Both the position numbers and the translations under genes were made by a program. Of a stretch of 64,000 nucleotides of DNA, positions 32,236-41,452 are shown piece after piece; the first letter of the stretch is position 1; every line of letters starts with the position of its first letter. The notes beneath the pieces are model-generated. The model made no database searches, had not been told where the DNA came from, and saw only the letters and a program-made list of their open reading frames with translations. This DNA comes from Alkalihalobacillus sp. FSL W8-0930 (GTDB taxonomy: Bacteria; Bacillota; Bacilli; Bacillales; Bacillaceae_D), in the NCBI GenBank assembly GCA_037965595.1, contig CP150183.1, positions 2,232,001 to 2,296,000 of the forward strand. Direction: 5' to 3'.

Positions 32236-32343
32236 AAAAGTGTGGTTATTTTAGGAGGTTTTAAAGGATTGTGTCACGCGGAAAATACGTAGGGAAATCA
32301 TTTGAGTGAGTACTCGGAGAAAGGCGTTATTTGCTTTAGAAGC

Positions 32344-32384
32344 ATAAAAAAACCGGATGAATCTAAGAATCGATTCATCCGGTT
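32344..32384 (-). terminator. Rho-independent terminator of ftsAZ
   Basis: A perfect 13-bp stem AACCGGATGAATC/GATTCATCCGGTT (32351-32384) with seven T after it on the minus strand. It lies 23 bases past the ftsZ stop codon. Confidence 0.95.
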
Positions 32385-32406
32385 CATTCGTATTTTAAGA
32401 GGTGCC

Positions 32407-33558
32407 TTAGTTATTGCGGTTGCGACGGTTACGCAAGAACGTTGGAATATCCAATGTATCTGAGTGATCCGTTGCTGGCGCTTCCTGCTGAGGCTGTGAA
32501 CGCTGTTGATATCTTTGTTCGTTCTGCTGTTTAGCAGGCTCCTCTTTTTGTAGAGATGGTTTTGATGGACGAGCTGATGACTGCTGTTGCTGTTTTGCAT
32601 TTTCGTTATCATCAAAGCCCGTTGCAATGATCGTAATAACAATCTCATCTTTTAAGTTCTCATTAATAACAGAACCAAAGATCATGTTTACTTCAGCATC
32701 TGAAGCGGCAGAAACAATTTCAGCTGCTTCATGTACTTCATAAAGACTTAGATTGTTACCACCAGTAATGTTCATTAGAACACCCTGAGCTCCATCAACA
32801 GATGTTTCAAGTAATGGAGATGAGATCGCCTTTTTAGCGGCTTCTGTTGCACGGTTTTCACCTGTTGCAATACCGATACCCATTAGTGCAGAACCTTTAT
32901 CACTCATAATCGTTTTCACATCAGCGAAGTCAAGGTTAATTAAACCTGGAGTCGCAATCAAGTCAGAGATACCTTGTACACCTTGACGTAATACGTTATC
33001 CGCTTCACGGAATGCTTCAAGCATAGGTGTATTTTTATCGACCATCTCAAGTAAACGATCATTAGGAATAACGATCAATGTATCTACTTTTTCTTTTAAT
33101 GCAGCAATCCCATTTGCAGCTTGATTGGAACGTTTACGTCCTTCAAATGTGAACGGACGAGTAACAACACCAACTGTTAGGGCACCGATTTCTTTTGCCA
33201 CCTCAGCAATAACTGGTGCAGCACCGGTTCCAGTTCCGCCACCCATGCCTGCAGTAATGAAGACCATGTCTGCGCCTTGAAGAACCTCTTCAATTTGCTC
33301 GCGGCTTTCCTCAGCTGCTTTTTTTCCGATTTCCGGATTTGCTCCTGCGCCAAGTCCACGAGTGAGCTTGCCTCCAAGCTGATATTTTGATTCAGCTTTT
33401 GAAAGATGTAGTGCTTGAGCATCGGTGTTCACTGCAATAAACTCTACACCTTGCAGTCCATTTTCAATCATTCGGTTTACAGCGTTGCTTCCGCCTCCGC
33501 CAACTCCGATAACTTTAATCTGTGCCAGTTGTTCCATATCCGTTTCGAATTCCAACAT
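32407..33558 (-). CDS. ftsZ: Cell-division GTPase FtsZ
   Basis: This 383-residue tubulin homologue builds the Z ring at mid-cell. The nucleotide-binding part shows [14 protein letters not shown] and the tubulin signature [10 protein letters not shown]; the T7 loop is [12 protein letters not shown] variable Gln-rich linker (about 315-370) leads to the conserved C-terminal peptide [12 protein letters not shown], which binds FtsA and SepF. It lies 41 bases after ftsA. The bpr gene that follows ftsZ in B. subtilis is absent. Confidence 0.98.
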   Translation of the reverse strand: MLEFETDMEQLAQIKVIGVGGGGSNAVNRMIENGLQGVEFIAVNTDAQALHLSKAESKYQLGGKLTRGLGAGANPEIGKKAAEESREQIEEVLQGADMVFITAGMGGGTGTGAAPVIAEVAKEIGALTVGVVTRPFTFEGRKRSNQAANGIAALKEKVDTLIVIPNDRLLEMVDKNTPMLEAFREADNVLRQGVQGISDLIATPGLINLDFADVKTIMSDKGSALMGIGIATGENRATEAAKKAISSPLLETSVDGAQGVLMNITGGNNLSLYEVHEAAEIVSAASDAEVNMIFGSVINENLKDEIVITIIATGFDDNENAKQQQQSSARPSKPSLQKEEPAKQQNEQRYQQRSQPQQEAPATDHSDTLDIPTFLRNRRNRNN

Positions 33559-33599
33559 GTTAAAATCCCCCTAATCGCCTGTCTGCCTGCTTGTATTAG

Positions 33600-34892
33600 T
33601 TACTCAAAAAATGACTTGAATAAGTCTTTCATTTTCGATTTTTTGTTTTGACTCTTTTCTTCGTATTCTTGCTCAATTGGTTCATGAGGTTGTTGTTGAC
33701 TCCGAGTTTGTCTTGGGTTGTCCTCAAGATCTGTAACAGAAGCTGCAATCTCGCGTCCCTGTAGCTTTACATTTCTGCTAGCAAATTGGATAAGTCCCAC
33801 ACTTGTTGTAAAACGTGGCTCTCTTACTCCAATATAATCTGGAATCGCGATTCGTACATTTCCTCTAAGCAGGTCTTTTGCTAATTCTAACACACCTGGT
33901 AGCATCACAGTACCACCAGTTAAGACAAAGCCACCAGGGAAATCACGGAATCCTAAACGAACAAGCTCTTTAAAGAGAAGCTCAAAGATTTCTTCCATTC
34001 GTGGTTCGATAATATGAGCTAATTCTTCTTGGGACATTGTTTGTTTTTCATTAGAGCCGATGGTTGTGAAACTAAATTGTTCTTCAACGTTAGCTTCATC
34101 AACAAACGCCATACCGTGCTTTTTCTTAATTTTTTCTGCATCCTCTGTTGAAACTCTTAATCCAACAGCTATATCGTTGGTAATGTGATCTCCACCGATT
34201 GGAAGAACTGAAACGGCCTGAAGCGCGCCTTGCTCAAACACAGAAACGGTAGAAGATCCTCCTCCGATATCAATAATGCATACGCCTAGACTTTTTTCGT
34301 CTTTTGAAACAGCAATTGAACCTGAAGCTAGTGACTGTAGGCATATGTCTGCTATATCAAGTCCAGCGCGTTCTACACAGCGCAATAAGTTATGTAATAC
34401 CGTTTTTGACCCTGTAATGATTGTACCTTCCATTTCAAGGCGTACACCAATCATCCCTCTTGGATCTGTAATTTCATCTAATCCATCAACAATAAATTGC
34501 TTTGGAATGACATCAATAATTTCTCGTTCAGGAGGAATTGAAACGACTTGAGCTGCATCAATCACTCTATTAATATCCTCTGTACCGATTTCACGATCAG
34601 GACTGGAGACCGCAACAACCCCGTGACAAGGTTGAAGTTGTACATGGTTTCCATTTATTCCAACTACCACTTGCTTAATTTGCAAACCTACCATTCGCTC
34701 GGCTTGATCAACGGCTCGTTGGATGGATTGAACCGTTTCGTCTATATCAACGATTGCCCCTTTTTTAATCCCTTCCGATTCCGCTGTTCCAACACCAAGA
34801 ACGTTAATCGCTTTGTTTGTTACTTCTCCAATTATCACTCGTACACTTGATGTACCGATGTCTAAACTGACATATGTTTCTGTGGTGTTCAT
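33600..34892 (-). CDS. ftsA: Cell-division protein FtsA
   Basis: This 430-residue actin-like ATPase ties FtsZ filaments to the membrane. The phosphate-1 motif is SLDIGTSSVRVIIGEV, phosphate-2 is CIIDIGGGSSTVSVFEQG, and the adenosine site is GGFVLTGGTVMLPG. The C-terminus KKSKMKDLFKSFFE is the amphipathic membrane helix. The ATG at 34892 has AAGGAGGTG at ideal distance; the frame upstream to 34913 covers that site. Upstream DNA up to divIB holds no intact gene. Confidence 0.97.
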   Translation of the reverse strand: MNTTETYVSLDIGTSSVRVIIGEVTNKAINVLGVGTAESEGIKKGAIVDIDETVQSIQRAVDQAERMVGLQIKQVVVGINGNHVQLQPCHGVVAVSSPDREIGTEDINRVIDAAQVVSIPPEREIIDVIPKQFIVDGLDEITDPRGMIGVRLEMEGTIITGSKTVLHNLLRCVERAGLDIADICLQSLASGSIAVSKDEKSLGVCIIDIGGGSSTVSVFEQGALQAVSVLPIGGDHITNDIAVGLRVSTEDAEKIKKKHGMAFVDEANVEEQFSFTTIGSNEKQTMSQEELAHIIEPRMEEIFELLFKELVRLGFRDFPGGFVLTGGTVMLPGVLELAKDLLRGNVRIAIPDYIGVREPRFTTSVGLIQFASRNVKLQGREIAASVTDLEDNPRQTRSQQQPHEPIEQEYEEKSQNKKSKMKDLFKSFFE

Positions 34893-35132
34893 TCTGCGGC
34901 ACCTCCTTATCATTTAATCACAAGCTAGTTTCATATAGAATGAGAAGGTTATTGCCAGTTTATCAATTTAAAAGCGTTTAAACAGTTAGTTGTCTTCCCT
35001 TTACTAAGATGAATATGTATACATTCAACACATAATAGGTGAGTTCCTGTTTATTCATTTTAAATAATTGATATCCAAACCTCTAATCCCATTTGCTTCT
35101 TCATTTCAATTTCTAATTTACTATGGAAACGA

Positions 35133-35310
35133 TCATGTTGACCTTAGTAGACTGATCATCTTAAACGTCAGTCCGTCTAGTACAAGTCTACACCAAGTTT
35201 GTTTACTAGAAAAGCGTAACCTACCGTCAATTCGCGGAAATCTTGCATTATTTTTCAGATATGAAGGTTTCAAAAGAAATAGACCTCATCTCAAGACCCG
35301 TATGAAGCCA
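35133..35310 (-). pseudogene. sbp: Frameshifted remnant resembling small basic protein gene sbp (DUF1290)
   Basis: Between divIB and ftsA, where B. subtilis has ylxW-ylxX-sbp, no intact gene is left. Read by hand on the minus strand, one frame ends GYAFLVNKLGVDLY and then stops (35177-35179). LGVDLY is the best-conserved motif of DUF1290 proteins. In a neighbouring frame upstream (to 35310) GLEMRSISFETFIS resembles the part that precedes the motif, and 59 bases separate the two, close to the expected distance. In a third frame downstream, GLTFKMISLLRS resembles the family C-terminus. I infer a decayed sbp; chance similarity cannot be excluded without an alignment. Confidence 0.45.
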
Positions 35311-35473
35311 ATTGAGGTATACCCTGTCCACTTTTTGAGCGTTTGGCATTTATTACATAAGTTAAAAATGCTTCAGATTGCCCAGAGGACTCCATATACA
35401 GTAAGGATGTTCTCCCTACGGTCGTTATCAGATAACCGTGAATCTCCCTACCTTAGTCGTGGTTAGCAATCCC

Positions 35474-36247
35474 CTATTCCTCAAGCTCCTCTTCTTCTTC
35501 ATAGTTTAAGTCTTCAAAATAAGGACTCATTTTCATATGAAGGATTCCATGCTTAGTCCGATCTACTTCTTTTGCAACAGAAGGATACGGAGACATCCAT
35601 TCCGAGAAGTTATTAACTGATGTTTGAACGGTCAACCCATCGTTCATATACAACCTAAGAGCTAAGGGGTCACCCTCAGTCGGAACAAACAGAATTTCGG
35701 ATATCCGTTCTTTAATTTGATCAGACGTTTTACCGAGCTCTTCTGCTAGTCTTTCGAGCTTTACGTTACCATCTTCAGAAACAATGACCGGAGCATCTGA
35801 TGGTATCTCTTCTTCCGGAAGAGCATTAAGTAATGATCCACTCTCAAGCATAGGTCGGTATCCATCCTCTTGTTTCACATATCCTACTCTTGGATACTCC
35901 GTAATTGTAATTTCTACGGAATTCGGAAGTTTCCTTGAAAGATCTGCGGTTGCTACTTCTTTAAGATCTTCAATTCTCTCGACACTTTCTGTTTTATGTA
36001 AATTCCAGATGCTATCACCAGGAGAAAGCTCACTCGCTTCAATGATTTCATCACGATCTGCCACTACATTCCCGTTAACTTGAATCGTTTTAACTTGACT
36101 TAGTGGTGATTGAAAATAGACCATTAATACTAAGAGAATAAAAAAGATCCCTAAAAATAACAGGAGTCTACGGTTTGCCCGCTGTTTTCGTTGTTCCTTT
36201 AACGAAGGGATGCGGTCATTAACTGAAATCACTTTCTTGTCGCTCAT
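35474..36247 (-). CDS. divIB: Cell-division protein DivIB (FtsQ)
   Basis: This 257-residue protein has a short basic cytoplasmic N-terminus, one transmembrane segment (LLLFLGIFFILLVLMVYF, about 29-46) and an extracellular POTRA domain beginning LSQVKTIQVNGNVVADRDEI, then the FtsQ-type beta domain and an acidic tail ending EEEEELEE. It stabilises FtsL and PbpB at the septum. The ATG follows AAGAAGGGAG. It is isolated here: upstream is a 273-bp gap after spoVE with a terminator, downstream a decayed region. Confidence 0.95.
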   Translation of the reverse strand: MSDKKVISVNDRIPSLKEQRKQRANRRLLLFLGIFFILLVLMVYFQSPLSQVKTIQVNGNVVADRDEIIEASELSPGDSIWNLHKTESVERIEDLKEVATADLSRKLPNSVEITITEYPRVGYVKQEDGYRPMLESGSLLNALPEEEIPSDAPVIVSEDGNVKLERLAEELGKTSDQIKERISEILFVPTEGDPLALRLYMNDGLTVQTSVNNFSEWMSPYPSVAKEVDRTKHGILHMKMSPYFEDLNYEEEEELEE

Positions 36248-36403
36248 GTTAACTCCCTTCTTAACATGTCCAAAATCATGTTATTTTTAATACCAGTAAA
36301 AAGTAGACGAGTGCATACAATTCTTCTTATATCGGTTATGTACACTATACATTTTAGAGATCAAGCAGAATTTCTATGATTGCGCCCCTCTATTTTAGCA
36401 TGA

Positions 36404-36434
36404 ACACAGGTCTCAATACACTCGAAACCTGTGT
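36404..36434. other. Hairpin in the gap between spoVE and divIB
   Basis: ACACAGGTCTC (36404-36414) pairs with GAAACCTGTGT (36424-36434) over 11 positions, one of them G-U on one strand. There is no T-run on either side. It is in the 273-bp gap where murG and murB stand in B. subtilis. The rest of this gap is AT-rich and shows no coding sequence. Confidence 0.5.
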
Positions 36435-36486
36435 GAGATTCTGTGATAAATTGGGCTTTTATGCTGAAATCCGTCTATTTACACTC

Positions 36487-36514
36487 AAAAAAGAGCGGCA
36501 ACTTTTGCCACTCT
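36487..36514 (-). terminator. Rho-independent terminator after spoVE
   Basis: On the minus strand AGAGTGGCAA pairs with TTGCCGCTCT (36492-36514) and is followed by a run of six T. It begins 6 bases past the spoVE stop codon and so would separate spoVE from divIB. Confidence 0.85.
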
Positions 36515-36520
36515 CTCTTT

Positions 36521-37621
36521 TTACCATTTTGCATGTCTACTAATATTTAAAAGTATACCAATTGAAACGAGCATTAATGTGAGAGATGATCCCCCATAGC
36601 TTAAAAGTGGAAGTGTAATTCCTGTTACTGGCATGAGGCCTGACACAACACCAATGTTTATCATTACTTGAATTGCAATCATCGTTACAATTCCCGCTGC
36701 AAGTAAACTCCCGTATAAGTCAGGAGCAGCTAGGGCTGCTCGCACGCCACGCCATAGTAAAAGTCCAAAGAGAAATAAAATGACGCACCCACCAATAAAG
36801 CCAAGCTCTTCACTTAAGATCGCAAAGATAAAATCGGTTTGCGGTTCAGGTAAGTAGAAGTACTTTTGACGACTGTCACCAAAACCTAGTCCCATTAAAC
36901 CTCCTGGACCAATTGCATAAAGAGATTGGATGATCTGAAACCCACTTCCAAGCGGATCGCTCCACGGATCCAAAAATGATGTAATACGCTGGATACGATA
37001 TGGAGCAGAAGCGATTAAGCCAACAAACCCAACCAAGCCTGCAACGCCTAACCAGACAAAGTGACTAATTCGTGCACCTGACACAAAAATCATGACTACA
37101 CAAGTACCAACCATGACCGCCCCTGTACCCAAGTCAGGTTGAAGCATAATTAATGCAAAAGCACTCATGACAAGAGCCAGATTTGGTACAAGACCTTTTT
37201 TGAAAGAGACAATTTTCTTTTGATTTTCAGATAAATACCTAGCCAAAAAGATGGCCATCCCCATCTTCATAAACTCAGAGGGTTGAATGGAGAATGCCCC
37301 CACTCCGAGCCAGCTTCTTGCTCCTCCGCGCACAAGACCTACACCTGGAACTAACACGAGAACTAAAAGAAAAAAACAGACAAGTAAAATAAGTTTTGCG
37401 TACGTTCTCCATGTCCAATACTCTACTCTCATAATAAAAATCATTAGCGTGACTCCAACGACAGCAAAAAAGAGCTGTCTCTTTAAAAAGAAGAAGGAGT
37501 CTTCAAACCGATATTCTGCCCATGCCGCACTTGCACTGTATACCATAATGACACCAATGGACAGCAATGTAAGTGTCGTAAGCAACAGGATATAATCTGG
37601 AGCAGATCTAGATTGTTTCAT
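36521..37621 (-). CDS. spoVE: SEDS-family glycosyltransferase SpoVE
   Basis: This 366-residue membrane protein with about ten helices polymerises lipid II. It matches B. subtilis SpoVE closely, as in MVYSASAAWAEYRFEDSFFF, GVGAFSIQPSEFMK and SLYAIGPGGLMGLGFG, with the catalytic-region LPEPQTDFIFAILSEELGF. SpoVE works with SpoVD in spore cortex synthesis; FtsW is probably encoded elsewhere. The ATG has GAGGTGTCCT upstream. Hairpins on both sides (36487-36514 and 37706-37737) suggest it is its own transcription unit. Confidence 0.92.
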   Translation of the reverse strand: MKQSRSAPDYILLLTTLTLLSIGVIMVYSASAAWAEYRFEDSFFFLKRQLFFAVVGVTLMIFIMRVEYWTWRTYAKLILLVCFFLLVLVLVPGVGLVRGGARSWLGVGAFSIQPSEFMKMGMAIFLARYLSENQKKIVSFKKGLVPNLALVMSAFALIMLQPDLGTGAVMVGTCVVMIFVSGARISHFVWLGVAGLVGFVGLIASAPYRIQRITSFLDPWSDPLGSGFQIIQSLYAIGPGGLMGLGFGDSRQKYFYLPEPQTDFIFAILSEELGFIGGCVILFLFGLLLWRGVRAALAAPDLYGSLLAAGIVTMIAIQVMINIGVVSGLMPVTGITLPLLSYGGSSLTLMLVSIGILLNISRHAKW

Positions 37622-37705
37622 AGGACACCTCGATTACTTACTTAAGTCTATTCTTTACTCAACTTATGCTTGTACGAGTAGAAACATGTCCATTTTGTAT
37701 AGAGA

Positions 37706-37737
37706 AATGCCTCTTGAGAGAGTTCCCAAGAGGCATT
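37706..37737 (-). terminator. Hairpin between murD and spoVE, possible terminator
   Basis: A perfect 11-bp stem AATGCCTCTTG/CAAGAGGCATT begins 2 bases past the murD stop codon. The minus-strand tail TTTCTCTAT is a weak T-run, so it may end transcription only partly or protect the mRNA end. Confidence 0.55.
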
Positions 37738-37739
37738 GA

Positions 37740-39095
37740 TTAATTCGATAGTTCATTGATGGCTTGTATAAAGGCATGTCCACGTTCTTCAAACGTTTTA
37801 AACTGATCCCAGCTGGCACATGCAGGGGAAAGAAGTATAACATCCCCTTCGCTTGATTCACGATAAGCTACCTTAACTGCTTCGGCAAGTGTTGTAACCA
37901 TCTCAAGAGTTGAGATATCCGTTTTTCTTACCGTTTCGGCAATCCGATCTTTTGTCTCACCATATGTGATAACAGCTTTAACTCCTTGTAACGAAGGAAT
38001 GAGCGAATCAAACGAATTCCCTCGATCAAGTCCACCTGCAAGCAAAACAACAGGCTTATCAAATGCTTCTAAGGCTTTTGATGTCGCCAAAATATTTGTG
38101 GCTTTTGAATCGTTATAAATCAATCGTCCATTTAATTCTTTAACAAATTGAAGACGGTGTTCTACCCCTCCAAATGTTTTTAAAACGAATTGGATTTGAG
38201 TTAATGTTGCACCAGCAAGAATAGCTGCTCCAATGGCCGCTAGTATGTTTTCGATATTATGCTTGCCTGGTAGCATAATGTCTGATGTCGCAATGATCGG
38301 CTTTGAACGATAACGCACAAATCCATCAATCACATCAAGACCATGAGGTAGTTCCTCCGTTGTAGAGAAACCTATTTTTGTTGCAGCGCTTTGCTCAGCA
38401 ATTTCTTTAACAAGCTCATCTGAGGCATTATACACCAGGTAATCTGATTCCTCTTGCTTTTCCTGAATTCGTGCTTTTGCAGCTACATAGTTATGTTTCG
38501 AACCATGATAATCAAGATGTGCATCAAACAAATTCAGTAGGACTGAGATGGTTGGACGGAACTCATCTGTCCCCATTAGTTGGAAGCTAGATAACTCCAT
38601 CACAATGATGTCATCCATTGTTGCTTGTTCAGCTACCTCACAGGCAACAACGCCGATATTTCCAGCAATCTGAGGTGTCCGACCACTGTTTTTTAGCATT
38701 TCAGTAATAAGTGTCGTTGTTGTTGTTTTCCCGTTTGAACCAGTAATTGCAACAATGTCTGCCTCACTAATCTGATAAGCCAGCTCGATTTCAGTTTGGA
38801 TTGGTATATTCTTTTTCTCTGCTTCCACAAGCAGTTCATTTGAATAAGGAATCCCTGGATTCTTAATAATAAAATCCAATGGACGATCGAGTAACGAAAG
38901 GGGGTGCGAGCCACAAATGACCTCAATACCTTGTTCCATTAACTCCTGTGCCTGAGGATTATCATCAACTGATTTACCATCGTTTACAATGACAGTGGCA
39001 CCGAGCTTATGCAATAGTCTCGCTGCCGCGTAACCACTTTTAGCAAGACCGACAACGAGCACCTGTTTTCCTTGATATTGATCTGTATGAACCAT
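37740..39095 (-). CDS. murD: UDP-N-acetylmuramoyl-L-alanine:D-glutamate ligase
   Basis: This 451-residue Mur ligase adds D-Glu to UDP-MurNAc-L-Ala. The ATP site is [15 protein letters not shown] near residue 115; the central domain has NLFDAHLDYHG, and the C-terminal domain starts after IYNDSKATN and holds LLAGGLDRGNSF. The N-terminal Rossmann motif is VVGLAKSGYAAA. The ATG follows the mraY stop directly, so both are probably translated together. Confidence 0.97.
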   Translation of the reverse strand: MVHTDQYQGKQVLVVGLAKSGYAAARLLHKLGATVIVNDGKSVDDNPQAQELMEQGIEVICGSHPLSLLDRPLDFIIKNPGIPYSNELLVEAEKKNIPIQTEIELAYQISEADIVAITGSNGKTTTTTLITEMLKNSGRTPQIAGNIGVVACEVAEQATMDDIIVMELSSFQLMGTDEFRPTISVLLNLFDAHLDYHGSKHNYVAAKARIQEKQEESDYLVYNASDELVKEIAEQSAATKIGFSTTEELPHGLDVIDGFVRYRSKPIIATSDIMLPGKHNIENILAAIGAAILAGATLTQIQFVLKTFGGVEHRLQFVKELNGRLIYNDSKATNILATSKALEAFDKPVVLLAGGLDRGNSFDSLIPSLQGVKAVITYGETKDRIAETVRKTDISTLEMVTTLAEAVKVAYRESSEGDVILLSPACASWDQFKTFEERGHAFIQAINELSN

Positions 39096-40070
39096 CTATA
39101 ACCACACTCCTGTATAGATAGCTGCGATGGCAAAGACCATGCCCACTAACCAAAACGTTACAACAACACGCCATTCTGACCAACCTGATAATTCATAATG
39201 GTGGTGTAATGGACTCATTTTAAACACGCGCTTTCCTCTCGTTTTAAAGGAAATCACTTGAATGATCACAGATAGCGTTTCAATTACAAAGACGCCACCT
39301 ACCAAGATGAGCATTAGTTCCATTTTACTAAGGATAGCAATCCCAGTAATGGCTCCCCCTAGAGCTAGTGAACCTGTATCTCCCATAAAGACTTTTGCAG
39401 GATGTGCGTTAAACACTAAGAAACCAAGTACAGCACCAACTACTGCTGCGCTGAATAGCGATACATCGAGGAAACCTGCACTCCAAGCTAAAATAGCAAA
39501 AGCACCAAAGGCAATCGCCCCTGTTCCAGCTAGCAACCCGTCTAAACCATCCGTTAAATTAACGGCGTTTGACGCTCCAACAAGCATAACAATGATTAAA
39601 GGCAAGTAGAAAAAGCCAATATCAAACGAAATCGATGTAGCTGGTATCGCAATCTCAGTTGAGAACCCAATCTGAATCAGACCGAGGTAAAAAACAACAG
39701 CGATAATGAGCTGACCAACCAGCTTTTGTTTTGAGGTCAAACCAAGGTTATGCTTTTTCACTACCTTGATATAGTCATCAACAAATCCAACTAGCCCGTA
39801 ACCTACTGTTACAATAAGTAATAAAATAATTTCTGGTGTTAAGAGATTTGTACTAATGGTCACTCCGAGAACAGTAGCTAAAATCGCTAAAACAACAACG
39901 ATTCCCCCCATAGTAGGTGTACCGCTTTTCTTTTGGTGAGACTCTGGTCCCTCCTCACGGATACTTTGACCAAACTTTAATCGTTTTAAAAATGGGATGA
40001 ATATCGGTGAAAAGATCACCGCTACTCCAAATGAAATAATCAGCGTTAGAAGCAGAAGTTGTTCATTCAT
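39096..40070 (-). CDS. mraY: Phospho-MurNAc-pentapeptide transferase
   Basis: This 324-residue protein with ten transmembrane helices moves phospho-MurNAc-pentapeptide to undecaprenyl phosphate, giving lipid I. Active-site parts are [37 protein letters not shown] and the HHHYELSGW loop. Lipid I would next need MurG, which is not encoded in this window. It overlaps murF by 4 bases. Confidence 0.97.
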   Translation of the reverse strand: MNEQLLLLTLIISFGVAVIFSPIFIPFLKRLKFGQSIREEGPESHQKKSGTPTMGGIVVVLAILATVLGVTISTNLLTPEIILLLIVTVGYGLVGFVDDYIKVVKKHNLGLTSKQKLVGQLIIAVVFYLGLIQIGFSTEIAIPATSISFDIGFFYLPLIIVMLVGASNAVNLTDGLDGLLAGTGAIAFGAFAILAWSAGFLDVSLFSAAVVGAVLGFLVFNAHPAKVFMGDTGSLALGGAITGIAILSKMELMLILVGGVFVIETLSVIIQVISFKTRGKRVFKMSPLHHHYELSGWSEWRVVVTFWLVGMVFAIAAIYTGVWL

Positions 40071-41452
40071 TTGTTCATCTCCCCCTTCCCGCTTTCTTTT
40101 AAATAGTTAAGAATTGTTTCAAGTTTCAGCCCTCTTGAAGCTTTTAATAAAACGACTGTTTGTTCATTTAAATACGGCTTAATTAACATCGCTGCCTCTT
40201 GTACGGTCGGGGCGTGATCCATTGTAATTCCCTCGGCCTTTTGTTGTTTCGTTGCATCATACAACCATTTCCCTTTGTCACCTACTGTGACGAGATGAGT
40301 AATCGGCGCTTCAATGGAATCAGCGATTTGTTCATGAAGTGCTTTTTCATTTGCACCTAATTCATACATATCACCTAGAACCGCAATATAATGTGTAAAT
40401 CCGTCTAATTCCTTTAATGCGTCAATAGACGCTCTCATTGAAGTAGGACTTGCATTATAGGCATCATTAATAATTAATTCGCCCTGTTCACCAACCAGGC
40501 GCTCAAGTCTCATTCCACTTATCTTAACCTGCTCTAATCCCGATTGAATGTGCGCAACAGATACGCCTAATCCTTTAGCAAGGCTGGCAGCTAATGCTGC
40601 ATTTTTCACATTGTGCTTCCCAAGCATCGGTAAAGTTAAATCTCCCACCGATTGCAAGGTAAACTGAAAACCTGTTCTTTGCGCCAAAATGTTTGTCACT
40701 TGGTTGTGATTATGCTCCTTGAAACCTACCGTACACACATCTTCTCCTTGGAGCGTTTCTAGTAATGGTTCATCTCCATCTATGTAGAGGGTGCCTCCAG
40801 CTACTAGGCCGTCTCGAATCTCCGCTTTCGCCTTGGCAATGCCATCGCGTGAACCCAGCTGTTCCATGTGAGATTCACCGATATTCGTTATAATTGCTGC
40901 ATCAGGCTCAGATAACGTGCTTAGCAAGTGGATCTCACCAAACCCACTCATCCCCATCTCTAAAATTAAAAATTGGCAATCAGCAGGCATTCCAAGAATC
41001 GTTAAAGGTAAACCGATATGATTATTATAATTCCCCTGTGTTTTATATGTGGTACCAGCAAAGGATAGAATCGAAGCAAGCATATCTTTTACAGTTGTTT
41101 TTCCATTGCTTCCAGTTACACCGATAACCTTTGGTTTCACCTCATGTCGATAAAGCTTTGCAAGCTTCTGCAAGGCAAGAAGTGTATCCTCTACAAAATA
41201 AAGCTGAAAATCAGCTGGAAGGCCCTCAGGAACGGGCACATCCTTCTGCCAAATAGACGCCTTAGCTCCTTGTTCAATTGCACGCTCAATAAATTGATGA
41301 CCGTCAAAGCGTTCACCACTTATCGGTACATATAAAGCATTCTGTTGCAACGTACGCGTATCTATGGACACACTGGTATACACAGCATTTACATTGTCAG
41401 TTACTCGCAGTGACGAGCTAACAGCTTTAACTAAACTGTGTGAGATACTCAT
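40067..41452 (-). CDS. murF: UDP-MurNAc-tripeptide:D-alanyl-D-alanine ligase
   Basis: This 461-residue Mur ligase adds D-Ala-D-Ala. The ATP site is [15 protein letters not shown], the middle domain has [17 protein letters not shown], and the C-terminal domain [14 protein letters not shown] and VLGDMYELG. Its ends overlap murE and mraY by 4 bases each, giving a tightly coupled murE-murF-mraY-murD unit. Confidence 0.97.
   Translation of the reverse strand: MSISHSLVKAVSSSLRVTDNVNAVYTSVSIDTRTLQQNALYVPISGERFDGHQFIERAIEQGAKASIWQKDVPVPEGLPADFQLYFVEDTLLALQKLAKLYRHEVKPKVIGVTGSNGKTTVKDMLASILSFAGTTYKTQGNYNNHIGLPLTILGMPADCQFLILEMGMSGFGEIHLLSTLSEPDAAIITNIGESHMEQLGSRDGIAKAKAEIRDGLVAGGTLYIDGDEPLLETLQGEDVCTVGFKEHNHNQVTNILAQRTGFQFTLQSVGDLTLPMLGKHNVKNAALAASLAKGLGVSVAHIQSGLEQVKISGMRLERLVGEQGELIINDAYNASPTSMRASIDALKELDGFTHYIAVLGDMYELGANEKALHEQIADSIEAPITHLVTVGDKGKWLYDATKQQKAEGITMDHAPTVQEAAMLIKPYLNEQTVVLLKASRGLKLETILNYLKESGKGEMNK

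Noticed and set aside
35068-35466. 132-codon open frame on the plus strand between ftsA and divIB
   Set aside because: It has no ribosome-binding site, its composition is not protein-like, and it runs opposite to the sbp-like remnant. It is probably open by chance.
36248-36520. Search for murG or murB fragments
   Set aside because: I read the gap on the minus strand and found no stretch that resembles either protein; the gap is AT-rich with stops in all frames.
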